A stretch of 64,000 nt of DNA from Chionis minor (Eukaryota; Chordata; Aves; Charadriiformes; Chionididae), in the NCBI GenBank assembly GCA_013398295.1, contig VZSF01007300.1, positions 1-64,000 on the forward strand, in the 5' to 3' direction. The notes below the pieces were generated by a model that saw only the letters and a list, made by a program, of their open reading frames with translations, searched no databases and was not told where the DNA came from. Shown here one piece after another: positions 36,200 through 47,400 of this stretch. The position numbers and the translations under genes were made by a program. Position 1 is the stretch's first letter. Each line of letters opens with the position of its first letter.

Positions 36200-36976
36200 T
36201 CATGGCTCTGATGTTAAAACTACGGCTTCCTCATTTCTTATTCCAGTATTGCTATTTAAGCTCTTCTGGTCATTCAGAGCAGCAGCAAGATCATTTGGAT
36301 GAATAGTGACAATATGTGTTTTGCTTTTTTCCCCTTTTAGACTTCCTAAAAATATGCAGTCGCTGTTCTTGGCAATATGGATCAGCGACATGTCCTCCAA
36401 CATTAAGGCTTCCTGTGGAGATACAAACATATTTACAAATCTGGCCACCGTATCATATTTAGTGCTTGCCAAGTCCACTTCTGTGATAAGCAAAAGAATA
36501 GCACGCACCATCAAAGCCTCAAGACTAAGGAAAAAGATTAGCTTCCATTACAGGCACCTACCATCTACTCCTACTTAAGGGAAACAAAGAAAAAAGGAGG
36601 TAAGAAAACAATGATTTAGCATCTCTAGCACTACCCACTACTGAGGAAAGGCTATGAAGACACCATGCTGAAATCAAGTGGAAAAAAATGATACCATGGA
36701 AACTGAACAAAAATAATAATCTGCTGTTACATCTCCATCCTAGACCAGGAAGCCCTTAACCTGCAAATCACCAGGCGCTCAGCGTATACTGGTGAGGTTT
36801 CATCACGTTGCCTTATTATTCTTTTCCTCACACATCTGTTTCCAGTCATTTTCAGACACAAAATCCTGAGTTAGCTGGATGTCTGGCAGGACCAAATACC
36901 ATATTATGATGTCTTCATACCATATTATGATGTCTTCAGATTCCGCTTTAAAGAGTGCTGATGGTACCACACACAT
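36200..36976 (-). CDS. Candidate two-exon gene, divergent from PPP1R21, unrecognised
   Basis: The minus-strand acceptor ttctttatcctcag (exon from 36993) is followed after 17 bases by ATG at 36976. Coding exon 1 (36976-36807) ends in phase 2 at a weak donor (gcaac/gtgatg). Coding exon 2 (36524-36200), after the strong acceptor ctttttccttag, starts with the one base needed and runs 108 codons to TGA. The product would be 164 residues, with balanced composition and a helix-prone middle (LEALMVRAILLLITEVDLAS). An in-frame 7-residue repeat comes from a 21-bp duplication. The position suits a gene sharing the CpG-island promoter with PPP1R21. The family is unknown and the weak donor is a concern. 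Confidence 0.33.
36896..36937. repeat. Tandem duplication, 2 x 21 bp
   Basis: The unit ATACCATATTATGATGTCTTC occurs twice without mismatch at 36896-36916 and 36917-36937. It lies inside the candidate minus-strand coding exon, where it duplicates seven codons in frame. Confidence 0.95.
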
Positions 36977-37709
36977 TTAAATGTTTAGCAAAACTGAGGA
37001 TAAAGAATAAGAAAATAGGAGATAATTCGCACAGTTTGAACAATCTCTAAAGGAGGATGGCTGAATGGTGAAGCTGAAAGGCGGCTCTGAAACAAAGGGA
37101 CCTACAGGCTGGAGGCAGCAGAGAAACTCCCCCCACCCCCGCCCCCGGGGAGCCACAGGATGCAGATACTCAAAATGACCAAGACTGTGGAATTCCAGTT
37201 CCTGCAGCTGGAGAGCAAACTGATGGCACTGCAGTAACACGCAATTTACCCGTGTTCCCCTTCATTAGCATCTAACAGCCCTGAAGACTGAACGCAGCCG
37301 GATGAGCCAAGCGCCGGCACGGACAAATCCCATCCCTGCCACTCGCTTGTTGCGAACCATAACTTACTTAAACCGCTTTTTGTTTCATTTCCTCACCCAC
37401 AGATCTGCAAAAAGTGTATTTGCCTCAGTTTCTGCGGGGATCACGCATATTACGTTAGAGGCAGCAACGCGCGACGCGCTGTGCTGCGGGATCCTGCCCT
37501 CGCAGGCAGGTAGCGGCCCCCAGGCCTGACCCTCTCCCCGCCAACGCAGCCGCGGCCCAGGCCCCGCCTCAGGCGCAGGCCCTCGGGCAACCGCCCTCAC
37601 CCACGGGGGGCGGGACCGGCCCGGGGCGACCGGCTGCCGCAGGCCCGGCGCCGGGGCGCCCCCTACCGACGGCCCTGTGTCGGGCGGGGAGCCGCGGGAC
37701 CGGCGCCGC

Positions 37710-37944
37710 NNNNNNNNNNNNNNNNNNNNNNNNNNNNNNNNNNNNNNNNNNNNNNNNNNNNNNNNNNNNNNNNNNNNNNNNNNNNNNNNNNNNNNNNNNN
37801 NNNNNNNNNNNNNNNNNNNNNNNNNNNNNNNNNNNNNNNNNNNNNNNNNNNNNNNNNNNNNNNNNNNNNNNNNNNNNNNNNNNNNNNNNNNNNNNNNNNN
37901 NNNNNNNNNNNNNNNNNNNNNNNNNNNNNNNNNNNNNNNNNNNN
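37710..37944. other. Assembly gap, 235 N
   Basis: A run of N in the GC-richest part of the window. Flanks are C- and G-rich, so the gap most likely reflects hard-to-sequence GC-rich promoter DNA. Open frames that cross it are meaningless. Confidence 1.
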
Positions 37945-38134
37945 CAGGCGGGGGGACGGTGAGGGGACATGCCCCGCCGCCGACCCGAGTCGCGATCCGC
38001 CGACATGACGCACACACGCACAAACACACACCCCGCCACCCCCCGCCCGCGCGGAGGCTGCTCCCCCGCGCGGCCGACGCTTTTTGGGCGGGGCGGGGCC
38101 CCGTAGCCGCGAGGCCGCGCGGGGCCCGGCGGCG

Positions 38135-38148
38135 GTTACTATGGCAAC
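38135..38148 (+). promoter_or_regulatory. RFX-type X-box
   Basis: GTTACTATGGCAAC fits the X-box consensus GTHNYYATRRNAAC at every position. It lies 272 bases before the PPP1R21 start codon, inside the CpG island. RFX factors bind such sites in promoters of many ciliary genes. Confidence 0.65.
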
Positions 38149-38175
38149 AGGGGCGGCTGTGGGCTCCCCACTGGC

Positions 38176-38185
38176 GTCACGTGGT
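38176..38185 (+). promoter_or_regulatory. CLEAR-like E-box
   Basis: GTCACGTGGT contains the CACGTG core with the GT 5' flank of the CLEAR element (GTCACGTGAC) bound by TFEB/TFE3. USF and other bHLH factors could bind it equally well. Confidence 0.5.
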
Positions 38186-38221
38186 CCGGCTCTGCCGTTC
38201 CCCCCCCCCCCCCTCCGCGCC

Positions 38222-38253
38222 GCCATCTTGGAAGTTGCGTCAAGATGGTGGCG
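38222..38253. promoter_or_regulatory. Inverted pair of YY1-type motifs
   Basis: GCCATCTTG (38222-38230) and CAAGATGGTGGCG (38241-38253) are opposite-strand copies of the YY1 core AAGATGGC-like motif, with 10 bases between them. Such sites often sit close to transcription starts of CpG promoters. Confidence 0.5.
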
Positions 38254-38341
38254 CCGGCGACTTAAGCTCCGCCCCCTCCCTCCCTCCTTCCTTCCCGCCT
38301 CCCGGCTGGCGTGGTGGCGTCATCACGCTCCCGCCGCCTGA

Positions 38342-38352
38342 ACCCGGAAGTG
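38342..38352 (+). promoter_or_regulatory. ETS/GABP-type site
   Basis: ACCCGGAAGTG is a near-ideal high-affinity ETS site, 68 bases before the PPP1R21 ATG, so it is likely at or just upstream of the transcription start. Confidence 0.55.
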
Positions 38353-38419
38353 CGTCTTCCTGTGGCGGGCGTGTCGGACCGGCGGTGCGTTAGCGCCCAG
38401 CCCAGCTGGCGGCGGGGCC

Positions 38420-38479
38420 ATGGCGGCGGCCGCGGAGCTGCAGGGGAAGTACCAGAAGCTGGCGCAGGAGTACTCCAAG
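38420..38479 (+). CDS. PPP1R21: PPP1R21 coding exon 1 (codons 1-20)
   Basis: ATG at 38420 in context gccATGG, a strong Kozak match (G at +4). Twenty codons end in phase 0 before gtatca. The extra Ala codons relative to the human MASAEL start reflect the GC-rich leader. Confidence 0.93.
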
Positions 38480-41400
38480 GTATCAGGCGGCCGCCGCCCC
38501 CTCCGCCGGTGCCGCCGACCGTTACGCGCCTAACGGCCGCCCCGCTCTGAGGAGGGGGCGCCTTGCCCGCTCGGCCAGCGGGGCTACCCGTGCCCTCGCC
38601 GAGCCTGCCCTGCCCGGGGCAGCCGGCTGCTCCCGCCCGCCTTGGCCGCCTTCGGCGCTGTGCCGCAGCCGGCGCGGGGGCTGCTCGGGACTGACACGCT
38701 GGTGGTTGTGTCGGGGGCCCAAAGGTTGCCTCCTCTCGGGGATGAGCTGAAGGCAAGCGTGGGCGGGCACGGGAGGCGCGAGTTTGCAGGTGCCAGGGGA
38801 ACACGGTGTTGCCGAGTGTTGGCTGGGCGAGCCGGCGTGAGGAGCGGGGTGGCCTTGTCTGCAAAGCATCCACCAGGACAAATAATGGGTTCAGCTACAC
38901 CAGGGAAGTGAAACTAGTAGTGCTTTCCCTTGCTTTTCCACTGCCCAGTCAGGCCTGAGGCTTAGTTATCTTTTTAGGTGTGAACATTTGTTGAGGTCTT
39001 GGTCTTGCATCTTGCCTGTAGGCTCTGCGTTTGCTTTGACTGGTGGATGTGGGAGGTTCAGTGGTGTTGCAGGGGCTTGGAAGTGAGGACGCTTGTTTCC
39101 ACACTTGCCTCACGTCTGTTGCCATTCTTGTGATGCTGCCCTAGGTGACTTTGCTTCCCATTTCTGGTGCTGCTTAATGGAGTATTTGCAAAGGCTTCTG
39201 GCCCACAGCAGAGAATGTTTTTCCTTTCCAAGGTGCTCAAGATGATTCCTTAAATGGTGGAGCCTTGCTTAATATAGAACTCTTGGGTCTTGTTTCCTCA
39301 CTGCAAGGAAGAGGCGACTGTTTGTCTTCAATGGTATAGTTCTTCAATGATCTGGGGGGGGTGGAACCTAGTGTTCTGGTTTTGTGTAGCCCAGCATCAG
39401 AGTGTTTGGCACAAGGCGCATAACTGTATTTGACACCTTTCCCTAGATTACAGAATGATGCATCTTTAAATACTATTCTCCTTGGAATTGCTATTAAAAA
39501 AACCCACACAGAATCTGAATTGTTCACAGATATATACATATATACTTGTTTAATGCATCCACAATATCATTTTAAGAAAACTGAATTCACTTTGGGCTTT
39601 TGTAGGTCACAGAGTTCATGTTTCTTGTTGCTTTCTGCAGCGGCTCTGCTGTACCTTGGAGATTGAAAATGGATCAGGATATTTGAGGGACTTTTCTGAT
39701 TGATTCCTAAATGAAACTTAGCAGTGCGAATCTTTTGACTACAGCGTCTCAAAGTTCCAGCAACTGGATCCTCTTTTTTCTAGTGTCGCGGTGTCCAAAA
39801 GCTTTCTTTGAACTTCATCCTGCAACTTTCAGCCTGTGATGTTTCATTGTTTTTTGGGGGTAACTACTCTTTTGGTCTTATCCCACTTCTTATGCAACAG
39901 CTCCAGGTATTGTGGGTTGCGCTTTGCAGATGACTCTCCTTTTTGTGCAAATTATCAGTTGTTCAGTTGGTTGTTTATTGTGTGCAGGTGGAAACAGAGA
40001 GTAGCCTTTGGAAGCTCTTTGTGTGTTCACTTAATTGCATTGTTGAAGCCGAGGAGAGAGGTAGACAAGAGCTTGATAGACTCAGGGAGTGCCAAGGGAA
40101 GCACCTGCCAAAGGACTGCTTTCCCTCTCAGTTCACAGAGCGGTCTAGAAGAAGGAGTCTCTTCTTCACCTCAAGTTTCAGCTTCTGGCTTTCTCACACA
40201 GCTTTGATGGAAGTTGTAGTCAAAAGGGTCTTTCAACTTGTGACAGCCTTTGGTGGATCACACTTCAGCTTGGGTATCTCAGTGCAGCACAATTGGGCTA
40301 GTTCATTCTGTGTTTCATCACTACACCTGATGTGTTCCTGCAGTAGTAGCTGTGGCAGAAAAAAGGCGTAGGAAACTACTGCTTTTTCTTGCTAGGGAAA
40401 CTCTGGTTTTGGAAGTCTTTCTGTGGTTTTCTTGCAAGTTTCTCGTTTTGCCTTTGTGATGCCTCAGCAGCACAGTGGGAATACTGCAGGGCAAAAGCCT
40501 GTACTTAGGGATGTCAACTGACTTCTGACCTTTCAAATATATTCAGTCATCAGACTGAAAAGATTAGCCATTGCTGTTTTATGTTGAATCTTGCCTTTTA
40601 TGCATCTGCCAGAGGTATTCCCAAACACTATACAAACCCTTTTAATTTATATCTGCAACAGCTGGACTCAAACTTGTTAAGTGAATACAAACTGCTATTG
40701 AAGAAACCAGGATTCAAGCAATTATCAAGGAATGGGAAGATGGAATTGTCAGTATCCTCATTGCTGCAGGGTAGAGGCAGTCTGTGAAGTGACTGGGAAA
40801 GAGATTTCTTGAGTATCACTTCTTATGGCAGTGATTTTTAGCTCATATTTTGAACTGTAGAAGACTTAGAGGGCTTTTTCTTTTGTGCTTTTTATGCATT
40901 TTCTTGAAGTGTTTGTCAAGCTGTTCTCTTTGGATCATCTGCTGCTACCAGTAAAAAGCATTTTGGTATTATAGTTAAGCTCTTCTTGAATTGATACAGA
41001 TCTTGGCTTTCAGATCTTGGCTTGCAGATCCTGTGAACTCTGCTGATGTTCTGAACCAGTTGCGAACAGTTCTGGGGAGAAGAGGGGATGGACAGAAATA
41101 GCACTGAATACGAGCAAGAACTTGATTAATCAAGAAGTTGCACCTTTTCCATATTTGCTCACTGTTCTTCAAACCTTCTCTATATTTAAGTAACTAATCT
41201 TCCTGGATATTTCCTGAGTAAGAATTACGTTCTGTTTGACCAAAGTGTTCAAATGGTAAAATAAATTCTTGTTTCTTGGCTCTTCAGGCTATGAATTGGA
41301 TATTCTTTGAACCTGATACCACTACTATCTACCTGGATAGAATACTTCAAAAAGCATGCACATCTGGTGCTCTCATGAGAGGATATGAAGTTTTATGTAT

Positions 41401-44400
41401 ATTCTAACAAATGGCTTTTATTCCTTTGTCTTGTATAATTACTGGCTTCTCTTATTTTTCAGCTTCGAGCTCAGAACCAAGTACTGAAAAAAGGGGTTGT
41501 AGATGAGCAAGCAAACTCTGCTTCTCTGAAGGTAATCTCTAAAAACTGCTTGTGCGAGATGTATTAAGCTGTGACAAAGTAGGTAAATGGGAATACTTTT
41601 TTCTTAGAGTATTGTGATTAAAAGAAGGAACTTAATTTAGTAAAAGAATTTGTGTTCTGCAGCTAGTGTTCACTGTTGTCTGTAGGTGCTGACTCTGTAA
41701 AACTGGGAGGTTGCTTCTTGATTAATTTGTAGAAAGAAGTACTTGAGTGTGATTTGTGGGCAGCTCAGGGAAGTGAAATTATTTTTTAGTTTAAAAGCAG
41801 TGCTTCTTGCCTCTTCGGTGTTCAAATAGTGAATAAAGCAATTTTTAATGTGTTCCTTTTTTAATGTGATACTTTTATTAAAAGTGTGTGTGAAAATAAT
41901 TGTGAAAGTTTTAAAATTAAACTCTTTGGTCATTCAGGAGCAAGTGAAGATGAAGGATCAATCACTGAGAAAACTGCAACAAGAAATGGACAGTTTGACC
42001 TTTAGAAATCAGCAACTTGCCAAGCGGGTGGAGTTACTTCAAGATGAACTTGCATTAAGTGAAACCAGGGGCAAGAAGAACAAGGTATGTGCTAAAGGCA
42101 AAAAAAACTTGCTTAGCAGATGTCCACTCCTCACCTGTCATTGTCTTTTCCTGATTTCTAGCAGTAGTTGCTTTGTGTCAAGGGTCGAGCTGAATGTTTT
42201 TGTCAGAACTTGTGTTACTAACTGATGTTAGTGAACATACCCACAAAATGGGTATTGATACATATACTATGCTAAGTAGTTGTGTACTCTTCTTTGTAGG
42301 GCATCAGCTAACTGATACTGAATTGCTGCCTCCCTTTGTAGATATTTATTAAGTGTTCAAACAGCTGGGAAGGATCTTGGAGCTCTGTGATTCATCTACT
42401 ACTATGAAGAAAACTGATCACCCTTCACTTCTTACCCCCACCCCGTTGCTTCGTAATTTTGGTGTTGGTAGTTAACTCTTCAGCCTATGATTCTAGCTTT
42501 TCTAGGCAGCCCTTATGTGAATCTTCTCAAGTGCTTTGAAATCTAAATTTTTAGCTAGTATTCCTTATATTATTTCAAAGTAATAGAATAATTTCAGTAC
42601 TGCGATCTTTCCTTTACAAAATGCTTGCTGATTAAACCTGGTTATACCATGGTCTGTCTGAGATCAGCCATGTCTTCTGTAGGTAACATCAGAATTCCAG
42701 GGATGGTGTGTCTGGACTTAAGTAATTCTTAAGCATGCTTTGCTACCTTCCTTTTATGAGGAAACCCCTCTTAATTACTATCATCTTTTCTTTTTGGTTA
42801 GCTCCCAAAATGCTGTAGTTATCGAGACTGACATTAAAGAAACCATTCAACTGATTAGTAGTATGATCATCTTTCTTTTTTACTGAACTGTTGTGTGTTT
42901 TTGCTGTCCAGTTCCTTGACAAGCATAGTATCTCTGACTGAAGTTATTCGTGCACCATAGTAGATTGTTCTTTAAAATGCACTTTGACCCTTCTATTCTT
43001 TATTTCGTATTATGTAACGTACTGCTTTACTAGACATGTTTCCAAATTTTGAAGGACTTCAGCCTGGCTTGAGTAGCTTTGCAAACCATTGCTGCTGACT
43101 TTCTTTCCTGTTCAGCTGTCAGAATGCATAGTTGTGTGTTGTTTGTTCTGGGTTTTTTTTTTGAAAAGAAGCGTTCATATTACATTTTAAATATGTTCCC
43201 TTTAGTTTTACCTGTAGCACCTCGCTATGTATATTGTATCGAACATACCCCTACTAAATTCCACACCACCCTTACTTCAGAGATTTGCCATTGGGAGACC
43301 ACGTAAATCACATCTAAAACTACTTAGATTAAGATTCAGGTAGCTGATCTGTCAGACTGCAAGCCTTCTAGGAGGAGGAGAACATATGCCCACATCTCAG
43401 GTGTTGTAGTTCGTAGGCTGACATCAAATGCAGAGCTGGCTTAGCTGTCGCAAGCACTTGAAGTTTGGTGTTAAGTGTAAACAGTGTCCCTTTTTGGTGA
43501 TGGTACTACCTCTGTTCAGCAGTATGGTAGAGCAGAAAAGCAGTGTGGGATTCACTGGTGGCCTCTGAGTCTTTTAGATGAAATGGGTGGGAGAATGAGG
43601 AAACAGTTGGTGGAGAGATGTCTGCATTCTCAGGGTAGTTGGTGAACAGTGACAACCCTGTGTTTTCCGGTGGCACCTAGTGCTACAGCCTGCTGTGGGA
43701 TAGTGCACTTCCAGTGATTATTCCTGGTCCCTGCTGAGACCAGACCAGCTTACACCTGGACACTTGGTGGGGGCAGATGCGTCTTACACACAGCTACCAA
43801 ACCAAATAAGCCAGTGTGCGTAGGGTTTCATATTACTGACTGCATGGAGTTGTGCAAGATTCAAATGATGTCAAATGGGCACCTGCTCGTACAAACAATT
43901 TCATGTGTGTGTGAACGGGACACCTGAGTGGGGGCTTTCCTGTGTCCTTATCGAGTTAGCATTCTACCACTATACAGTAAGAACAGTGTGAAGGAAAAAG
44001 TGATGCTTTTTATGCTCATGCTGTGCAATATGCATACCTTTTGTTATATTAGTCAGTCTAAGTGAGAATGTAGACTCATGTGCCTTTATTGGGAATTAGT
44101 GATGGGAAGTGTTTTCATGTACTTGGGGACGGGCTTTGGGATACCCCCAGAGACTTGGAGATAGTGAATGCGTTTTCTTTCAAAAGAAAAGTGCGGAGTC
44201 CTCGTCTCAGTTGAGTCAAGAGCAGAAAAGTGTCTTCAATGAAGACCTTCAGAAGAAGATAGAAGAGAATGAACGACTACATATACTCGTAAGTGAAAGT
44301 TTTCTAGCCTTTCTTTTTAGTTCAAAAAACTGTTTACACAAAGACAGAGAAAACAAAATGCCATCTGAAAACAAGTGTGTTTAAGCATAGTTGTATGCAA

Positions 44401-47400
44401 AACAGGAGATTAGATTGGGTAGCTTGTTTATCAAGATGTTCGCTGCGCAAATGAGAAAGTTTTGACTTCAAATTCTTAAGGCAGTATGTGGAATAACTCA
44501 CGTAATACATGTTTTCTCATTTAGATTTTAACTTTTGGTGACACTTAGCTACTCTACTGAAAATTGCCATATATTTGGTACAGGGTGGAAACTTCATTTT
44601 AGTGAACTGTTTCATAGTTGCCTTAAAGCTTAAAATACTTTCTGCAAGTTGCCATAACTAAGTCAGGAATTACTTTACTAAAGTGAATGCATTTCACTTT
44701 GGTTTAGAATACTTGAGAAAAACCTGATGACTCAAGTTTCATTTTTCAGGTGTCTGCTATTAATCAGCAGTATATCTAAGGAATGCTCGGTACTACAAAA
44801 CTTTAATAAACACAAAATACTTGGTTCCTGAATCTTTTCTCTGTGAATATTATCATAAAATTTCTATTTATTTGAGAACTAATACTTGTTCTTAATCTGG
44901 ATTGGCTAATTAAATTGGTGTAACTCGTAGGACTGGATTCCATAGTAAAATGAAGCTTTCATAGGAGCTCTGCTTTTCTTCTTTTAGTACTTTGAAGCAG
45001 ATGAGCAGCACAAACGTTTAGAAGCGGAGCTGAGAACTAGACTTCAGGTTTTGGAAACGGATGCTGCCCAGCATCAAGCTGTGGTGGATGGTTTAACGAG
45101 GAAATACACGGATACTATAGAAAAGCTGCAGAACGATAAAGCCAAATTAGAAGTAAGGAGTTTTTCTCTTCCTTGCAAGTTTGAAAAGTTTTGAAATGAA
45201 ATGTCTTGCTATGTCAGTATTTACATTGTGAGATTATCTTCTTGCATAAAGATCAAGTCTCAGACACTAGAAAGAGAAGCTAAGGACTGTAGGCTTCGAA
45301 CCGAAGAATGGTAAGTCTTTTTATTTAATATATTGCAAAATTGATTTAAAAAAATAACTGCTATAAAAGATTAACTGGATTATTTTTAGAGAATAATACC
45401 TTTAAAAAATAATAATTAAAAAAAAACTTTTATAAAACCCAAAATACTGGACAGCAGCACATTAATGTCAAGACAGTGCAGGTCAGGCCCCTTTTCCTTC
45501 TGCTGACTATGTAACTGGACCATCAATTCCACAGAATCAGCTTTCAGTAAGAGCAGTTTTGCTGCCAAGCTATTTTAAGTAGCTGTGAAATTGGTGAAAG
45601 CTTGAAGAATTTATTTGTAATGGAATGCTATTAAAAGTAAAGAAATCATTGAACTTGTACAACATGGAGATATGTAAGTTTTTTTACAAACTGCTTCTAA
45701 AAACAAAGCTTGGGTGAGGAACACTGAGACAACCAACTAAAAAGTTTCAAAAATTGCTCTCCACCCCAAAAGTTTCTTGAGCAGTCGCTTTTGCTTCAGG
45801 TATAATACGCTTAGCTAGAATATTTGAAAGCATTTGTTGAAGGATTGTATTATTACTTTTGGAATACCTTCATTGTCTTGAAGACAAGCTGTAGAAAATG
45901 GGAAGACGTTGAGGACTGTGGGCCAAATCAAATTAGGGTGCACTTCCCTGAAGTTCATTATTAAGGTGTATTGTTTAAAGACTTATGTGCAGTATAGATC
46001 TTGAACGTAATGGATAAAATCCATACTGAACGATCAGATGAAGAGTTTGTCTTTTTCAAAAGGTAACCCTGAAGTATGTATTCTAATTATTTTGATAGAT
46101 GGGAAGATTCTTGAATTCCAATAACTGTCCTCTAATACAGATCAGGGTTTCACTAAGAATGACTTGCCAAAGAGGATGAAAGCTGTGTTTTGCTGCTGTT
46201 TGCTTTTTTGTGGTGTTTGAAAAACAATGTAGTCTTAATCTGCTACTATTCAGTTGAGAGCTTGTCTGTCATGTTCTGTGATGACTGGGTAATTAACGTC
46301 AGTGTAAGAAATTGACCTTATCATTTGAAAATGGAGGCTTTTCAAAAATAACAAAGCCTGATGCTTCTGTATTTGAAACGCTGAAATCGGTATCTGATGG
46401 ACATGTGACAGAAGCTGACTTTGAGATTACTGCTCTTCTGTTGCCCCCACCCCTTCAGGGGAAGGGATCTGTTTGCCTCTGACACCCAGCTTTACTCAGG
46501 AAAGCGAGGGGATGTGAGACTTGGCAGCCTGCATGCCTTGAAAATTAAAGGGCAGAATGTAAAACGAGACATATTAAACTACTTGTTCACCATTCCTTTA
46601 TATTACAAAAAGGAAACATCCATACTTTTGCAGTTTGTCTTTATTTTCTATCAGGCCCAGTGCTACTGCAGTTCATGCTGTAGAGTTTCTATGCAGTTTT
46701 GGAGCTGCTCTTAAAGAAAAATGGTTTTTAATGTGCATGAGCTACTTATTGGCCAGTTTCTTTGTATCTTGCTTGTCTGTTTTTGATTCTTTTTCCTTGT
46801 TAGTGCTGATAAATTTCCATGTATCAAATGTTTTTGTAAAAAAGGAAAAAGCTGTCACTTTGACACCTTCCCCCCACCCTCCACTATATGTGCAGGAGTT
46901 CTAGATGTCAAACATGAAGCAAAACAGTGAAGAATTTGTGGGCCTAAGTTGGGTAAGGTGTGGACTTTGGTCTGAATCAATATGCAGTAATCTGTGTTGC
47001 CATCTGTATATACTGCTGAAATATGCTGTTGTTCATTTCAAGAATGTATACTAGTGCTATTAGTAGTTAATGGCTTAGGTTCACATCTATATACACCATC
47101 AAATGCAAGCGTAGCAGATCTAGAGAAAAATCACTTGAGACTGCATCAGAAACATAATTGCCAAGTCTTGTGGGAATGGGCCCTATGACAGCAGTGTTTA
47201 AATATGGAGCTTTGAAAAGCTGGTGATGTGACATAGTTAACTGAATTATCTCTACTCACTACTTGCATATTGGAATACCACATTGGATATGTAGTAACTA
47301 ATTTAAAGGTCCTTTTGCATTCCCATTCAAATACCAATAGAAAAGAATACCTTCATGTAGCTTACCTAATAATTGCAGAACTGGAAAATAACGGAAAGAT

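Larger units (their letters stand above)
28230..37400. other. Interval between FOXN2 and PPP1R21, no recognised gene
   Basis: About 9 kb of AT-rich sequence. I recognise no known gene family or transposon in it. Weak candidate exons on both strands are listed separately (31815-32035 plus; 36200-36976 and 35343-35459 minus). A 21-bp tandem duplication lies at 36896-36937 and short A-rich and CA tracts near 32580-32680. Many chance open frames of 60-130 codons occur. Confidence 0.6.
37420..38800. promoter_or_regulatory. PPP1R21: CpG island and PPP1R21 promoter
   Basis: The G+C and CpG density rises sharply at about 37.4 kb and falls by about 38.8 kb, in an otherwise AT-rich window. The island covers PPP1R21 coding exon 1, so the promoter is TATA-less and CpG-type. 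Inside it are tandem GC boxes (38086-38100), an X-box (38135-38148), a CLEAR-like E-box (38176-38185), paired YY1-type motifs (38222-38230 and 38241-38253) and an ETS site (38342-38352). It is interrupted by the N gap at 37710-37944. Confidence 0.88.

Noticed and set aside
37385..38393. Several long frames on both strands across the N gap
   Set aside because: They exist only because N was translated as X; CpG-rich DNA also has few stop codons.
38262..38881. Minus-strand frames of 119 and 203 codons over PPP1R21 exon 1
   Set aside because: Arg/Pro/Ala-rich translations typical of CpG islands; the plus strand here carries a verified coding exon.
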